This document shows, piece by piece, positions 1-8,318 of a stretch of DNA of 64,000 nucleotides. Source of the DNA: Dethiosulfovibrio peptidovorans DSM 11002. GTDB taxonomy: Bacteria; Synergistota; Synergistia; Synergistales; Dethiosulfovibrionaceae. The position numbers and the translations under genes were made by a program. The notes beneath the pieces are model-generated. The model had not been told where the DNA came from, ran no database searches, and was given only the letters and a program-made list of their open reading frames with translations. The first letter of the stretch is position 1; each line of letters begins with the position of its first letter. The stretch is taken from assembly GCF_000172975.1 (NCBI RefSeq), contig NZ_ABTR02000001.1, positions 1,588,501 to 1,652,500 of the forward strand, given 5' to 3'.

Positions 1-460
1 CCGCTACCGAGTGACGGGAAAAGAGTTCCTTGAACTCCGGTTCTTCAAGAATCCTATAGTCTCGGTCTATCTCGAGTTTTCCCGATCTCAGAGCGATGGC
101 CTCCGCGAGGGCGAGTATCTCGTGGATTCCGCCTCTGGCCTTTATGGAGCCTGCCACAGGCAGGTCGTTGTCTTTCTTCAGCAGCAGTCTCGGGAGGGTG
201 GTCCCGTAGGATTTTTCCAAGGTTTTTTTCAGTTTTCCCGCCTCGGATAGAGGCGATTCGATGATCCCGTCCGCCGTTTCTGGAAAACGGGAGGCCAGAT
301 AGGGTGCGAAGCGATGAAGTCTTCCGTCGGCGTCGGCTACGTCCGACATGGTCAAAGGGAGCTCTCTCAATACGTCCTCGGCGGGAGATTTTCTGTCGTT
401 TTCCCAGAACATGGGCTTTTTGTCTTTCAACAATCTAAGAGCATCGTCTTTCTTAACCAT
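1..460 (-). CDS. dsdA: D-serine ammonia-lyase (D-serine dehydratase), C-terminal part outside the window
   Basis: Pyridoxal-phosphate enzyme that converts D-serine to pyruvate and ammonia in the cytoplasm. Only the first 153 or so codons are present; the gene runs off the left edge. Translation from the ATG at 460 gives the DsdA N-terminal region, with RFAPYLASRFPET, GIIESPL, LLLKKDNDLPVAGSIKARGG and an EFKELFSRYSG segment. The lysine in SIKARGG is the PLP-binding lysine of the family. An AGGGAGGT ribosome site lies about 6 bases upstream. It starts 28 bases after the SHMT-like gene on the same strand, so the two are probably one operon handling serine and glycine. Family call is firm; completeness cannot be judged. 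Confidence 0.9.
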   Translation of the reverse strand, partial: MVKKDDALRLLKDKKPMFWENDRKSPAEDVLRELPLTMSDVADADGRLHRFAPYLASRFPETADGIIESPLSEAGKLKKTLEKSYGTTLPRLLLKKDNDLPVAGSIKARGGIHEILALAEAIALRSGKLEIDRDYRILEEPEFKELFSRHSVA

Positions 461-488
461 AAAATCGACCTCCCTGAGTGCTATAGTT

Positions 489-1706
489 TCACAGAACGGA
501 GGAGGGGAATCGGCGACATAATTCGGCGGTCTCCTCCGATACGTTTTCTCCCGAGAGGGCCCTGGATATGAGGGCGGCGACGGTCTCCATCTCCGATGGA
601 CCCATCCCCCTCATGGCAGCTACCGTGGTGCCTATCCTTACACCGCTGGCTATCCAGGGCTGGAGGGGGTCGAAGGGGATCCCATTTCTGTTGACCGTGA
701 TTCCCGAACTCTCCAGAAGCCCTTCGCCCTCCTTGCCGGTGATGTTAAGGTTCCTCAGGTCCAACAGGACTATGTGACTGTCGGTTCCTCCTGTCACTGT
801 CCGGAGCCCCCGTCTCGTCAGCCCCGAGGCCAGGGCCCTCGCGTCGTCCACGATGCGTCCGGCCAATACCTTGAATTCCTTGGTCGCAGCTATGGCGAAG
901 CAGGCCGCCTTTGCCGCTACCAGAGAGGTTATCATCGATCCCTGATGGCCCGGGAATATGGCCAGGTCGATCTCCTTGGCGTATTTTTCACGGCAGAGGA
1001 TGCAGCCACCTCTGGGACCCGGCAGAGTTTTGTAGAGAGAGAAGGTCACGAAGTCGCAAAAAGGAACGGGGTTTACGTGAATTCCCGCGGCGATCAGGCC
1101 TGCCGTATGGGCAACGTCGGCCAGTAGCATCGCCCCCGATTCGTCCGCTATTTCCCTGAAGGCTTTCCAGTCGATCTCTCTGGGATAGCTGCTGCCTCCC
1201 CCCACTATCAGTTTGGGCCTATGTATCATAGCCATATCTCGGAGCTGTTCCATGTCTATGAGCTCGTCGTCCTTTCTCACCCCGTAATGCACGAATCGGT
1301 AAAGTCTGCTGGCGATGTTTCTTTTGTGACCGTGAGATAGATGTCCTCCCGACGACATGTCCATGGATAGCACAGTGTCCCCTGGTTCCAGCACCGCCTG
1401 ATACACCGCCAGGTTGGTGTTTGTACCGCAATGAGGTTGGACGTTTACGTGTTCCGCTCCGAACAGGGCTTTCGCCCTCTCTATAGCCAAGGTCTCTATC
1501 TCGTCCAGATAGATTCCCCCGGCGTAGTACCTCCTGCCGGGATATCCCTCTATGGTCCGGTTGGAGAGACAGCTGCCCGAGACTTCCAGGATGGCCCGAG
1601 GGGCTATACTCTGAGATGCGACCATGTCGAGGTGGTCTCTCTGTCTGTTCTCTTCAGCCTCTATGAGCTCTGCCAGCCGTTTGTCGTCTTTTAAGTTGAA
1701 TGCCAT
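489..1706 (-). CDS. Divergent serine hydroxymethyltransferase paralogue
   Basis: 405-residue fold-type I PLP enzyme of the SHMT family, which interconverts serine and glycine using tetrahydrofolate. Recognisable SHMT blocks are HVNVQPH (86-92), GGHLSHG (120-126), LLADVAHTAGLIAAG (194-208) and the PLP lysine K226 followed by TLPGPRGG. Canonical SHMT has four threonines and a histidine before this lysine; here the stretch is TFSLYK, and QPHSG has become QPHCG, so the active site is altered. The start was set at 1706 because GGGAGGG sits about 8 bases upstream, although the frame stays open to 1766. It precedes dsdA, suggesting a role in D-serine, glycine or alpha-methylserine metabolism. Canonical SHMT activity is possible but not assured. 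Confidence 0.82.
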   Translation of the reverse strand: MAFNLKDDKRLAELIEAEENRQRDHLDMVASQSIAPRAILEVSGSCLSNRTIEGYPGRRYYAGGIYLDEIETLAIERAKALFGAEHVNVQPHCGTNTNLAVYQAVLEPGDTVLSMDMSSGGHLSHGHKRNIASRLYRFVHYGVRKDDELIDMEQLRDMAMIHRPKLIVGGGSSYPREIDWKAFREIADESGAMLLADVAHTAGLIAAGIHVNPVPFCDFVTFSLYKTLPGPRGGCILCREKYAKEIDLAIFPGHQGSMITSLVAAKAACFAIAATKEFKVLAGRIVDDARALASGLTRRGLRTVTGGTDSHIVLLDLRNLNITGKEGEGLLESSGITVNRNGIPFDPLQPWIASGVRIGTTVAAMRGMGPSEMETVAALISRALSGENVSEETAELCRRFPSSVL

Positions 1707-1754
1707 TGTGACTATCCCTCCCGAAGTCGTTTTGTTTAGACTAGAGGGAAAAAC

Positions 1755-1811
1755 ACAAAAAGGCAATCGGTATTTTCCCGATCTTTTTACGGGAAATTCC
1801 GATCGCCTTCC
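1755..1811 (-). terminator. Rho-independent terminator after the FmdE-type gene
   Basis: A long stem with arms near 1760-1780 and 1790-1809, loop around 1781-1789, is followed on the minus strand by a T-rich run. It lies 13 bases past the fmdE-type stop codon and just before the SHMT-like gene, so the latter should have its own promoter. Confidence 0.7.
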
Positions 1812-1823
1812 CAGATTTCTAAG

Positions 1824-2360
1824 TCATCTTTCTCCGTGTCTCTCTCTGTAGCAGGGAAGGCAATAGACCTCTCCATCCATGTTTCTGGTCATGGATTCCA
1901 TGGTTCCCTCGCCGCATCCGGCACAGATAAGGGTGTTCTCTCTGAAGGCCTTTGGGGGAAGTTCCTCCCTCGGTGCCCCTAATTCAAAGAGTTCTTCCAA
2001 CGGAGCCTTTAGCAGATAAAGCCTGTATTCTTCCCTATCCATCTCCATGTTTAGGTTCGGTCTCAGGACCATTCTGACTCCCTTGCCGTCCCTACGTCGG
2101 TAGAAGGTGAAGGCCACCTTCCCGTAGTGGTGTAGTACGAGGTTCCCCTTTCCCAAAGTACAGTTGGTCATGTATTGGATTGCGTCGACACCGCACATAT
2201 CGGTCTCGGATATGCACACCAATTCCTCGTCTCCGTCGCCCTCTCCCAACTCCCTCAAAGCCAGCTCCGAAGCCCTTATCCCTATGGCCAGTCCTGGACA
2301 TTGATGGCCGTGAAACCTCTCCACCTCGTCGTATTTGTTCGCTTTCTTGTCCCGATTCAA
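1824..2360 (-). CDS. FmdE family protein with C-terminal zinc ribbon
   Basis: 178-residue protein of the FmdE family, named after subunit E of molybdenum formylmethanofuran dehydrogenase. Outside methanogens the function is not established; such proteins are often found near molybdenum or formate enzymes. The family signature HGHQCPGLAIGIRA is near the N-terminus, ETDMCGVDAIQ follows, and the C-terminus holds a four-cysteine ribbon, CAGCGEG then YCLPCY. I chose the TTG at 2360 because GGAGAGGGG lies 8 bases upstream; a GTG at 2393 in frame is the alternative and has a poorer ribosome site. It is a single gene between terminators. No formylmethanofuran or formate dehydrogenase gene is seen in the window. 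Confidence 0.82.
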   Translation of the reverse strand: MNRDKKANKYDEVERFHGHQCPGLAIGIRASELALRELGEGDGDEELVCISETDMCGVDAIQYMTNCTLGKGNLVLHHYGKVAFTFYRRRDGKGVRMVLRPNLNMEMDREEYRLYLLKAPLEELFELGAPREELPPKAFRENTLICAGCGEGTMESMTRNMDGEVYCLPCYRERHGER

Positions 2361-2496
2361 AGCTATTTCCCCTCTCCGTTTAGTCCAAAACACTTCTCGT
2401 ATTTTGTTCCATAGTCGCTAAAAGGGCAAGACTTTTTGTATACCTGCGCTTGACCGTAGCGGTGGAATAGGTGTATCGAATCGTCGATTCGACGGG

Positions 2497-3336
2497 GTGT
2501 TCCGTCCCGAGGATATCTCTGTTGAGACCGGTTGGAACACCGATGGTCCTATAGAGTTCTGGGTGGATCAGATGGGTATGAGTGCCGACGATGTCGTGAT
2601 CTCCGGTTCCGCTACATCGGGAGATCGCTTGTCTCTTTCCGACAGTTGGTGCAACCGGAGAGATATCTCTTCCGAGGAAATTCGGATCTCTACGTCTCGG
2701 ATTTTCTCGATCTTGAAGAAGGCGACGGCGACTCAGACGAAAAGGATGAAGGAGCTTAGGGCCAAGACGGTGAGCAATGTCTGTAGCTCTCCCTTCGTCG
2801 GCAGGATCTCGGTGGATGAGCCGGAGTCGGCCGAGGCGGATTCTCTTCCGACTCTCCAGGTAGGGAATAAAAGGGTAACTCCTAAGAAGACCTCCGAGGA
2901 GGAGCTCGAGAAAATATCCAGTATGAAGGGAATGGGTAAGTGCAGAAGAGGTCTTCTCTATGAACCCAGCACCTCCGGGACTGTGTTGAAGGGTACGGTT
3001 TCGGTGAAGCCTTCCGGAACTCTCGATACTTTCTTCGTGACGGAGAAATCCGATGGTGAACTCGATATGCTTTCCACCACCGAAGTAGCCGGGAGCTCCT
3101 TCGTAAGATCGAAAGAAAACGATGGTTTCTCCTTCGAGATTAAGAACGGAGATGATTTCGATCTCGATTCCGGAGACGGCATCAGGGCCAAGGTTTACGT
3201 AATCCAGTCGGTCAAGGATAGCGGTGAATCCGATTCTGACGAAAACGGAGACGGAGGTTCCGGTGGTTGTTCCGTTTCATTCTTTTCCGTCGCTTCCTTG
3301 CTTCTTCTGATTCCTTTGATGGTACTTCGCAGATAG
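2497..3336 (+). CDS. Synergist-CTERM-type surface protein, probably 5'-truncated
   Basis: 279-residue reading frame whose last 40 residues show the layout of a sorting tail: an acidic serine/glycine-rich linker, GGSGGCSVSF, a hydrophobic helix (ASLLLLIPLMV) and a terminal LRR. This matches the Synergist-CTERM tail known from Synergistota exported proteins. The body is rich in Ser, Thr, Asp and Glu and I recognise no domain. Exported proteins of this type should begin with a signal peptide, but none is visible: the frame opens after a stop at 2419-2421, and the only start is a GTG at 2497 with no clear ribosome site. It is either a 5'-truncated remnant of a larger surface protein or a decayed copy. 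Function unknown. Confidence 0.5.
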   Translation: MFRPEDISVETGWNTDGPIEFWVDQMGMSADDVVISGSATSGDRLSLSDSWCNRRDISSEEIRISTSRIFSILKKATATQTKRMKELRAKTVSNVCSSPFVGRISVDEPESAEADSLPTLQVGNKRVTPKKTSEEELEKISSMKGMGKCRRGLLYEPSTSGTVLKGTVSVKPSGTLDTFFVTEKSDGELDMLSTTEVAGSSFVRSKENDGFSFEIKNGDDFDLDSGDGIRAKVYVIQSVKDSGESDSDENGDGGSGGCSVSFFSVASLLLLIPLMVLRR

Positions 3337-3349
3337 GCATAAACGATAC

Positions 3350-3393
3350 GATATCGAAAAGGCCGCTCTATCAAAAGCGGCCTTTTCGATATC
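3350..3393. terminator. Bidirectional terminator, perfect 17-bp stem
   Basis: Perfect inverted repeat with arms 3350-3366 and 3377-3393, GC-rich core and A/T-rich flanks. It sits between the convergent stop codons at 3336 (plus) and 3395 (minus) and can serve both genes. Confidence 0.88.
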
Positions 3394-3394
3394 C

Positions 3395-4327
3395 CTATAT
3401 TGTTTTAACCATTTTTTCTATATCGATCTTATGGGGCAACATTCCGTTGTCGAACAGAAAATCCTGGGTTCTATTCAGTTCCTCCACGTCGGAAGGTCGA
3501 ATCGTCGAGTCGAAGTCGTAGAGTGGAAGCATGGTCTTTACGTCGTCGATCGAGAGGCCCGTTTCCTCCGCCGTTATCTCTATGGCTCTTGCCCTGTCGT
3601 CCTCCAGCAGCTTGACGCTCTCCTCGTCCACCTTCATAAAACGTCGAACCAGATCGGGGTCGTCCCTGAGAAGCTCTCCTCTGACAGCGATAACGGTGGT
3701 GGCGTCTACAAAACCTTCCCCCGTCGTTATTATCCTAGCACCCCGTTCGGTTGACCTCAGTACAGCGGGGCCAGCGGCCAGACACGCGTCGACGCTCCCG
3801 TTCATCATCGCCGTTACTCCGTCGGCTAGCCCCATTCCCAGGAACTGGACGTCGCTTATCGATAACCCCTCTCTATTCAGGGCCGCTACCAGCAGTTGAT
3901 GGAGTATGGTGCCCTTGGGACCGGCGATTTTCTTTCCCTTGAGATCGGCGATGGCCTCTATGTTCTCGTCTTTAGCCAGTATGGTAAAGGCCCTGGGCGA
4001 GCGGGCGAATATGCCGATCACCTTCAGGTCGACCCCGTTGGCGTAGGCTAGAATCGCCGATGTTCCACCGAGACAGTTGGCCACGTCTACCGATCCAGAG
4101 GCCAGACCGGCGGTCTGCTTGGGTCCGGCGGTCAATTCGGGGTGCGACACGGTGAAGCCCGGAAAGGCTTTTTCTATGAGTTTCAGTCTCTTCTGTAGGA
4201 TAGACGGTACGTTGAGTGGGGCCTTTACGTACGTCACGGTCAAATCCCTCTTTCCCGCAGCCTCGGAGCCCACGGTAACGGATGCCAAAAGGGTCGCAGT
4301 CATCAACACTAAAATCAGTCTTCTCAT
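3395..4327 (-). CDS. ABC transporter substrate-binding protein, TauA/SsuA (NMT1-like) family
   Basis: 310-residue periplasmic binding protein of the nitrate/sulfonate/taurine class, the solute receptor of the adjacent transporter. Residues 1-23 form a Sec signal peptide (MRRL, hydrophobic core, SEAAGKR cleavage region). The mature part shows the two-lobe pattern of the class: TAGLASGSVDVANCLGG near 70-88, IADLKGKKIAGPKGT around 125-140 and a GLADGVTAMMNGSVDA segment around 167-182. There is no lipobox cysteine, so the protein is probably soluble in the periplasm. It lies 34 bases after the ATPase gene and is last in the three-gene operon. The substrate cannot be read from sequence; sulfonates, aromatic sulfur compounds and pyrimidines are all used by relatives. 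Confidence 0.82.
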   Translation of the reverse strand: MRRLILVLMTATLLASVTVGSEAAGKRDLTVTYVKAPLNVPSILQKRLKLIEKAFPGFTVSHPELTAGPKQTAGLASGSVDVANCLGGTSAILAYANGVDLKVIGIFARSPRAFTILAKDENIEAIADLKGKKIAGPKGTILHQLLVAALNREGLSISDVQFLGMGLADGVTAMMNGSVDACLAAGPAVLRSTERGARIITTGEGFVDATTVIAVRGELLRDDPDLVRRFMKVDEESVKLLEDDRARAIEITAEETGLSIDDVKTMLPLYDFDSTIRPSDVEELNRTQDFLFDNGMLPHKIDIEKMVKTI

Positions 4328-4361
4328 TTGAATAAATCTCCTTTCGACGGAGTAGGGTCGG

Positions 4362-5069
4362 TCATCCCCCGTTTTCTATCGAGGCCAGTATGGACTCTCG
4401 AAGTCGATCTCTTTCCTCGAAACTCATGGACTCCGAATCGATCTCTTCCGTCACGGACAGAATCCTGCCGTTTCCCATCACCGCAATCCTGGAGGCTAGA
4501 AAGATGGCCTCGTCCACGTCGTGGGTTACCAGGACGGCAGTCAGTCCTCTGGCCTTTACCAGCGAGGAGAGCTCCCCCTGGAGCTCTCTCCTGGTGAAAT
4601 AATCCAGCGCACCGAAGGGTTCGTCCATGAGAAGCATCTCCGGTTCATACGCTAGGGCCCTGGCCAGAGCTACCCTTTGAGCCATTCCTCCGGATAGCTG
4701 GTTCGGCATGGCCTTTTCGAAACGGGATAACCCCACCTGAGTCAGAACTCTTCCTGCCTTTTTCGCCCGATCGAGATCTCCCTCCAGCACCATCTCGACG
4801 TTCTTTCTCACCGACAGCCAGGGCATAAGCCTCGGTTCCTGGAAGACCACCCCTATGGAGCCCCCGTCTCTTCCCAGAACCTCTCCTGTCGAGGGACGCT
4901 CAAGCCCCGCCATTATCCTGAGCAGAGTAGTCTTGCCGCAGCCGCTTTTGCCCAGGATCACGGTGAAGGATCTTTCCGGGATCCTAAAGGACAGGTCCTT
5001 CAGTGCTTTCATAGTCGTTCCGTCAGCCATCGAGTAGCATTTGCAGACCGACTTTAGTTCAGCCCTCAT
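4362..5069 (-). CDS. ABC transporter ATP-binding protein, TauB/SsuB type
   Basis: 235-residue ATPase that powers import by the permease encoded just upstream. The ABC domain is complete: Walker A GKSGCGKTTLL, the Q-loop region VVFQEPRLMPWLSV, signature LSGGMAQRVALARAL, Walker B LLMDEPFGALD and the switch histidine in VTHDVDEA. These spellings are typical of the nitrate/sulfonate/taurine branch. Its start overlaps the end of the permease gene by 11 bases, which suggests translational coupling. The binding-protein gene follows 34 bases later. Family and role are firm; substrate unknown. Confidence 0.9.
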   Translation of the reverse strand: MRAELKSVCKCYSMADGTTMKALKDLSFRIPERSFTVILGKSGCGKTTLLRIMAGLERPSTGEVLGRDGGSIGVVFQEPRLMPWLSVRKNVEMVLEGDLDRAKKAGRVLTQVGLSRFEKAMPNQLSGGMAQRVALARALAYEPEMLLMDEPFGALDYFTRRELQGELSSLVKARGLTAVLVTHDVDEAIFLASRIAVMGNGRILSVTEEIDSESMSFEERDRLRESILASIENGG

Positions 5070-5832
5070 CGTCGAACGTTCCTTCCCAGGGAGTCAATTT
5101 GAGAGATAATCTCAGGAAAGCGTGGTCGGACAGGCTTCCGACGATCCCCATCAGTATGACCCATAGGACTATGACGTCCGATCGCGAAAGCTGTTCCGCA
5201 TCGTGTATCGCGTATCCTATGCCCGAAGACGCGGCTATAAGCTCAGCACCTATTAGAGAACGCCAGCTGTAACTTAGCCCCACCCTCATCCCTACCAGGA
5301 CGGAGGGGAGGGCCGAGGGAAGAAGGATCTCCATGAAGCGCCTTTTTCGGGACATCCCGAAGACTTTTCCGACCTCGAGCAATCCCTTATCGCAGGAGTC
5401 GACCCCTTTTCTGGTATTTAGAAGAAGGGGAAAAAACGTGGCCATGATTATCACTACTATCTTGGACGGTTCCCCTATGCCGAACCACAATATCAGCATG
5501 GGCATCACGGCCAGAGGAGGGATGTGTCTCAGAAAATCCAGCGTCGGATCGGTCAGCCGTCTAGCCTCGGGCGACAGCCCAAGGACGAAACCGAGAGGAA
5601 CCGCCGTGGCAGTAGATATGGCGAATCCGGTCAGTACTCTGAAACAACTGGCTCCCGTATGCCTTGCCAGACTACCGTCGGCTACGGCGTCTTGCAGTGC
5701 CTGGAGCACTCTCCCGGGGTTAGGAATAACGTAACCGTTCCACATTTCCGTGGAGGATCCGAGCCACCATATGGATAGCACGACTGCCGGGAAGAGAGCC
5801 CCCCTCGCTAAGCTGACACGCGTTTTTCTCAT
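5059..5832 (-). CDS. ABC transporter permease, TauC/SsuC type
   Basis: 257-residue inner-membrane permease of the BPD_transp_1 class. It has an N-terminal membrane helix (ALFPAVVLSIWWLG), several further hydrophobic segments, and the cytoplasmic coupling motif region around EVGKVFGMSRKRRFMEILLPSALPS, where the EAA-loop residues contact the ATPase. The start at 5832 has GGAGGTAG about 9 bases upstream. It is the first gene of the operon permease-ATPase-binding protein and is separated from the FKBP gene by a terminator, so it should carry its own promoter within the 80-base gap. Substrate unknown. Confidence 0.87.
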   Translation of the reverse strand: MRKTRVSLARGALFPAVVLSIWWLGSSTEMWNGYVIPNPGRVLQALQDAVADGSLARHTGASCFRVLTGFAISTATAVPLGFVLGLSPEARRLTDPTLDFLRHIPPLAVMPMLILWFGIGEPSKIVVIIMATFFPLLLNTRKGVDSCDKGLLEVGKVFGMSRKRRFMEILLPSALPSVLVGMRVGLSYSWRSLIGAELIAASSGIGYAIHDAEQLSRSDVIVLWVILMGIVGSLSDHAFLRLSLKLTPWEGTFDDEG

Positions 5833-5851
5833 GTCGTCTCTACCTCCGTCG

Positions 5852-5892
5852 GAAAAAGAAGGAGAGGCCCGCCTATAACAGGGGGCCTCTCC
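5852..5892 (-). terminator. Terminator after the FKBP gene
   Basis: Stem arms 5861-5870 and 5883-5892 (GGAGAGGCCC against GGGCCTCTCC) followed on the minus strand by a T-rich tract at 5852-5860. It ends the coiled-coil / ABC-F / FKBP transcript. Confidence 0.8.
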
Positions 5893-5912
5893 AAACTGAG
5901 TCTATTCGGCCT

Positions 5913-6353
5913 CTACCCCTCGGCGGGGACGACCTCGACCATGGTTATCTTGAAGGTCAGTTCCTCTCCGGCCAGACGATGGTTGCCGTCCAGCGTTACG
6001 ACATCCTCGTCCAGTCCCGCTATGGTGACGGGGAAGACTCCTCCCTCTGCGGAGGTAACCGAAAGCTGATCTCCTATCGAGGGCTCGTATCCCTCGGGAA
6101 GCTGCTCTCGTCCGACGGCGAAGAGGAGCTCCTCGTTCCTCGGGCCGTAGGCCTTCTCGGGAGGAAGAACTATTGTCTTTTCCTCTCCCTCGGACATTCC
6201 CAGGACTCCCTCATCGAAACCCGCTATCATCTGTCCGGCTCCTACCGTGAAGGCCAGGGGATCCCTCTCGAGGGAGGAATCGAAAACGGTTCCGTCCTTC
6301 GTCGTTCCGGTGTAGTGGACTTTGACGTGGCATCCTGCGGTTGTCTTTGTCAT
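5913..6353 (-). CDS. FKBP-type peptidyl-prolyl cis-trans isomerase, SlyD-like
   Basis: 146-residue cytoplasmic prolyl isomerase and chaperone. The FKBP domain is split by an inserted flap domain as in SlyD: VHYTGTTKDGTVFDSS and MIAGFDEGVLGMSEGE at the N-terminal side, the YGPRNEELLFAV junction near 70-82, the flap (about 83-130), and a final ELTFKITMVEVV strand. It lacks the histidine-rich metal-binding tail of E. coli SlyD. The ATG at 6353 was chosen over the TTG at 6359 because AGGAAAGGA is placed correctly for it. It follows the ABC-F gene by 27 bases and precedes a terminator. Confidence 0.9.
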   Translation of the reverse strand: MTKTTAGCHVKVHYTGTTKDGTVFDSSLERDPLAFTVGAGQMIAGFDEGVLGMSEGEEKTIVLPPEKAYGPRNEELLFAVGREQLPEGYEPSIGDQLSVTSAEGGVFPVTIAGLDEDVVTLDGNHRLAGEELTFKITMVEVVPAEG

Positions 6354-6380
6354 TGGCAAAAATCCTTTCCTATCTTTTCG

Positions 6381-8318
6381 TCAGGCCTGAGCCTCGACGC
6401 TCTCTATTGCCTCCATGAGCTCTTCCCACCGGGCCATAGCCCGGTCGAGCTCGTCCTCGACGTTCTTCAGGTCCACCATGAGGTCCCGTACCCTGGAGGA
6501 GTCCTCGAGGGTCTTCGGGTCGCATAGATCCTCGTGTATGGTCTCTTTCTTCGTCTCCAGGTCGGATATGGTCTTTTCCAGAGGAGCAAGTTCCTCCACG
6601 AATCTTCTCTTCTCACGGTAGATCCTGTTACGCAGCTCCGCCTCCGCTCGTTTTCTGTCCTTCAGCGAAGGGACTTCGTCGTTTTTCCCGGGGATTGACT
6701 CCGCCTCTTCCATAATGGTCTGATCTCTTTTTTCGATAAAATAGCTGTAATTTCCGGGGTAATCGTACAGTTTTCCGCCCCGAATTTCAAGTACCCTTTC
6801 GACCAGATTGTCCAGAAAATAGCGATCGTGGGATACGATTATCATTGTTCCGTCGTATTCCAGCAAAGCCCTTTGAAACAGCTCCTTGGTGGACATGTCC
6901 AGATGGTTGGTCGGTTCGTCCAGCACCAGAAAATTCGTCTCCTGGAGCAGAAGCTTGACCAGGGCGACCCTGGACTTTTCTCCGCCGGACAGGACCGATA
7001 TCCTCTTGTGTATGTCCTCTCCGGAAAAGAGGAACGCTCCCAGCAGGGTCCTCTTCCCCTCGGGGGAAAGCCTGTCGGAGGATCGGTCTATCTCCTCCCA
7101 GATGGTGTTGTCGTAGTCCAGGTTCTGGCTGCTCTCCTGGGAGAAGAAACCCATGGATACGTTATGCCCCAGCTCGACGAAACCCTCGTCGGGCAACTCC
7201 CTTCCTGCGATCAGCCTCGAGAGGGTCGATTTACCGGCACCGTTGACACCCACCAGGGCCACCTTTTCACCTCTGGTGATCTGGAACTCCAGTTCGTCGA
7301 ACACGGAGAGGTCCCCGTAGGATTTGGACAGTTTCGCCGTCTTCAGCACCGAATGGCCGCTTCTTGGGCATTTGGGGAATCGGATGGACACGGTCTTACC
7401 CGGCCCGTCTATCCTTACCTCTTCCATTCGCTCCAGTTTCCTTATCCTGCTTTGAACCTGGGCGGCTTTCGTGGCCTTGTATCGGAAGCGGTCTATGAAC
7501 TGACGGGTTTTCTCTATCTCCTCCTGTTGTTTAAGCCGCTCCTTCTCCAGCTGTTCCAGTCTTCTGGCGCTTTCCTCCATATACTGGGAGAAGTTGCCTT
7601 TGTACTCGCATATTCTGCGGTTGGACAGCTCCGCTATGGACCCCATGATCCTGTCCATGAAGCGCCTGTCGTGAGATATGGCCACCACCGTTCCGGGATA
7701 GCTCATCAGCCATCCCTCGAGCCACTCCATGCTTTCGGTGTCCAGGTGGTTCGTCGGCTCGTCCAGTAGAAGCACGTCCGGTTTGGACATCAGGGCCGCC
7801 GCCAGGGAAATCCTCATCTTCCAGCCGCCGGAGAACTCGGACGTAGGTCTGTCACCGTCGGCTGGGGAAAAGCCCAATCCCTTTATGGCTTTCTTCGCCA
7901 TGGCGTCGAAAGAGTATCCGCCAGCTCTCTCGAAGGCCTCCATGGCCCTCTCGTATCTCTCCAGGGCTCTCCTCTGCTCCGGGCTGTCCGGGATGGTCCT
8001 TCCGAGCTCGTCCTCTGCTTTTCTGAGAGAGCTTTCCAGCTCGTCTATGCCGGCGCTTTCCTTTATATAAGACATGACGGATACATTCGGTAACTCGTGC
8101 AGGTCCTGAGGCAGGTAGCCCACCTTGGCCTTCGATGGCATGGCCACTGTCCCGCCGTCGGGCTCTATAAGCCCCATCAAGACCTTGAGCAGGGTGGTCT
8201 TGCCCGATCCGTTGGCTCCCACCAGGCCGACCTTGCTCCCGTCCAGTATCCGCCATGAAAGGTCGTCGTATAGAAGCTTCCCTCCCAGGGTGAGCCTGAG
8301 ATTACCTATGTCGATCAT
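6381..8318 (-). CDS. ABC-F family ATPase (ribosome-associated, Uup/YdiF type)
   Basis: 645-residue soluble protein with two ABC domains and no membrane helices. ABC1 has Walker A GANGSGKTTLL (about 34-44), signature FSGGWKMRISLA and Walker B LLLDEPTNHLD; ABC2 has GVNGAGKSTLS, LSGGEKSRVAL and LVLDEPTNHLD. Between them lies the charged linker (about 240-310) typical of ABC-F proteins, and the C-terminal 90 residues are a coiled coil, as in Uup and YdiF. Such proteins act on the ribosome or in translation quality control. It overlaps the upstream coiled-coil gene by 4 bases (ATGA). Whether it gives antibiotic protection cannot be told from sequence. Confidence 0.92.
   Translation of the reverse strand: MIDIGNLRLTLGGKLLYDDLSWRILDGSKVGLVGANGSGKTTLLKVLMGLIEPDGGTVAMPSKAKVGYLPQDLHELPNVSVMSYIKESAGIDELESSLRKAEDELGRTIPDSPEQRRALERYERAMEAFERAGGYSFDAMAKKAIKGLGFSPADGDRPTSEFSGGWKMRISLAAALMSKPDVLLLDEPTNHLDTESMEWLEGWLMSYPGTVVAISHDRRFMDRIMGSIAELSNRRICEYKGNFSQYMEESARRLEQLEKERLKQQEEIEKTRQFIDRFRYKATKAAQVQSRIRKLERMEEVRIDGPGKTVSIRFPKCPRSGHSVLKTAKLSKSYGDLSVFDELEFQITRGEKVALVGVNGAGKSTLSRLIAGRELPDEGFVELGHNVSMGFFSQESSQNLDYDNTIWEEIDRSSDRLSPEGKRTLLGAFLFSGEDIHKRISVLSGGEKSRVALVKLLLQETNFLVLDEPTNHLDMSTKELFQRALLEYDGTMIIVSHDRYFLDNLVERVLEIRGGKLYDYPGNYSYFIEKRDQTIMEEAESIPGKNDEVPSLKDRKRAEAELRNRIYREKRRFVEELAPLEKTISDLETKKETIHEDLCDPKTLEDSSRVRDLMVDLKNVEDELDRAMARWEELMEAIESVEAQA

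Noticed and set aside
6828-7769. 313-residue frame antisense to the ABC-F gene
   Set aside because: Shadow of a well-supported ABC-F ATPase; no recognisable domain.
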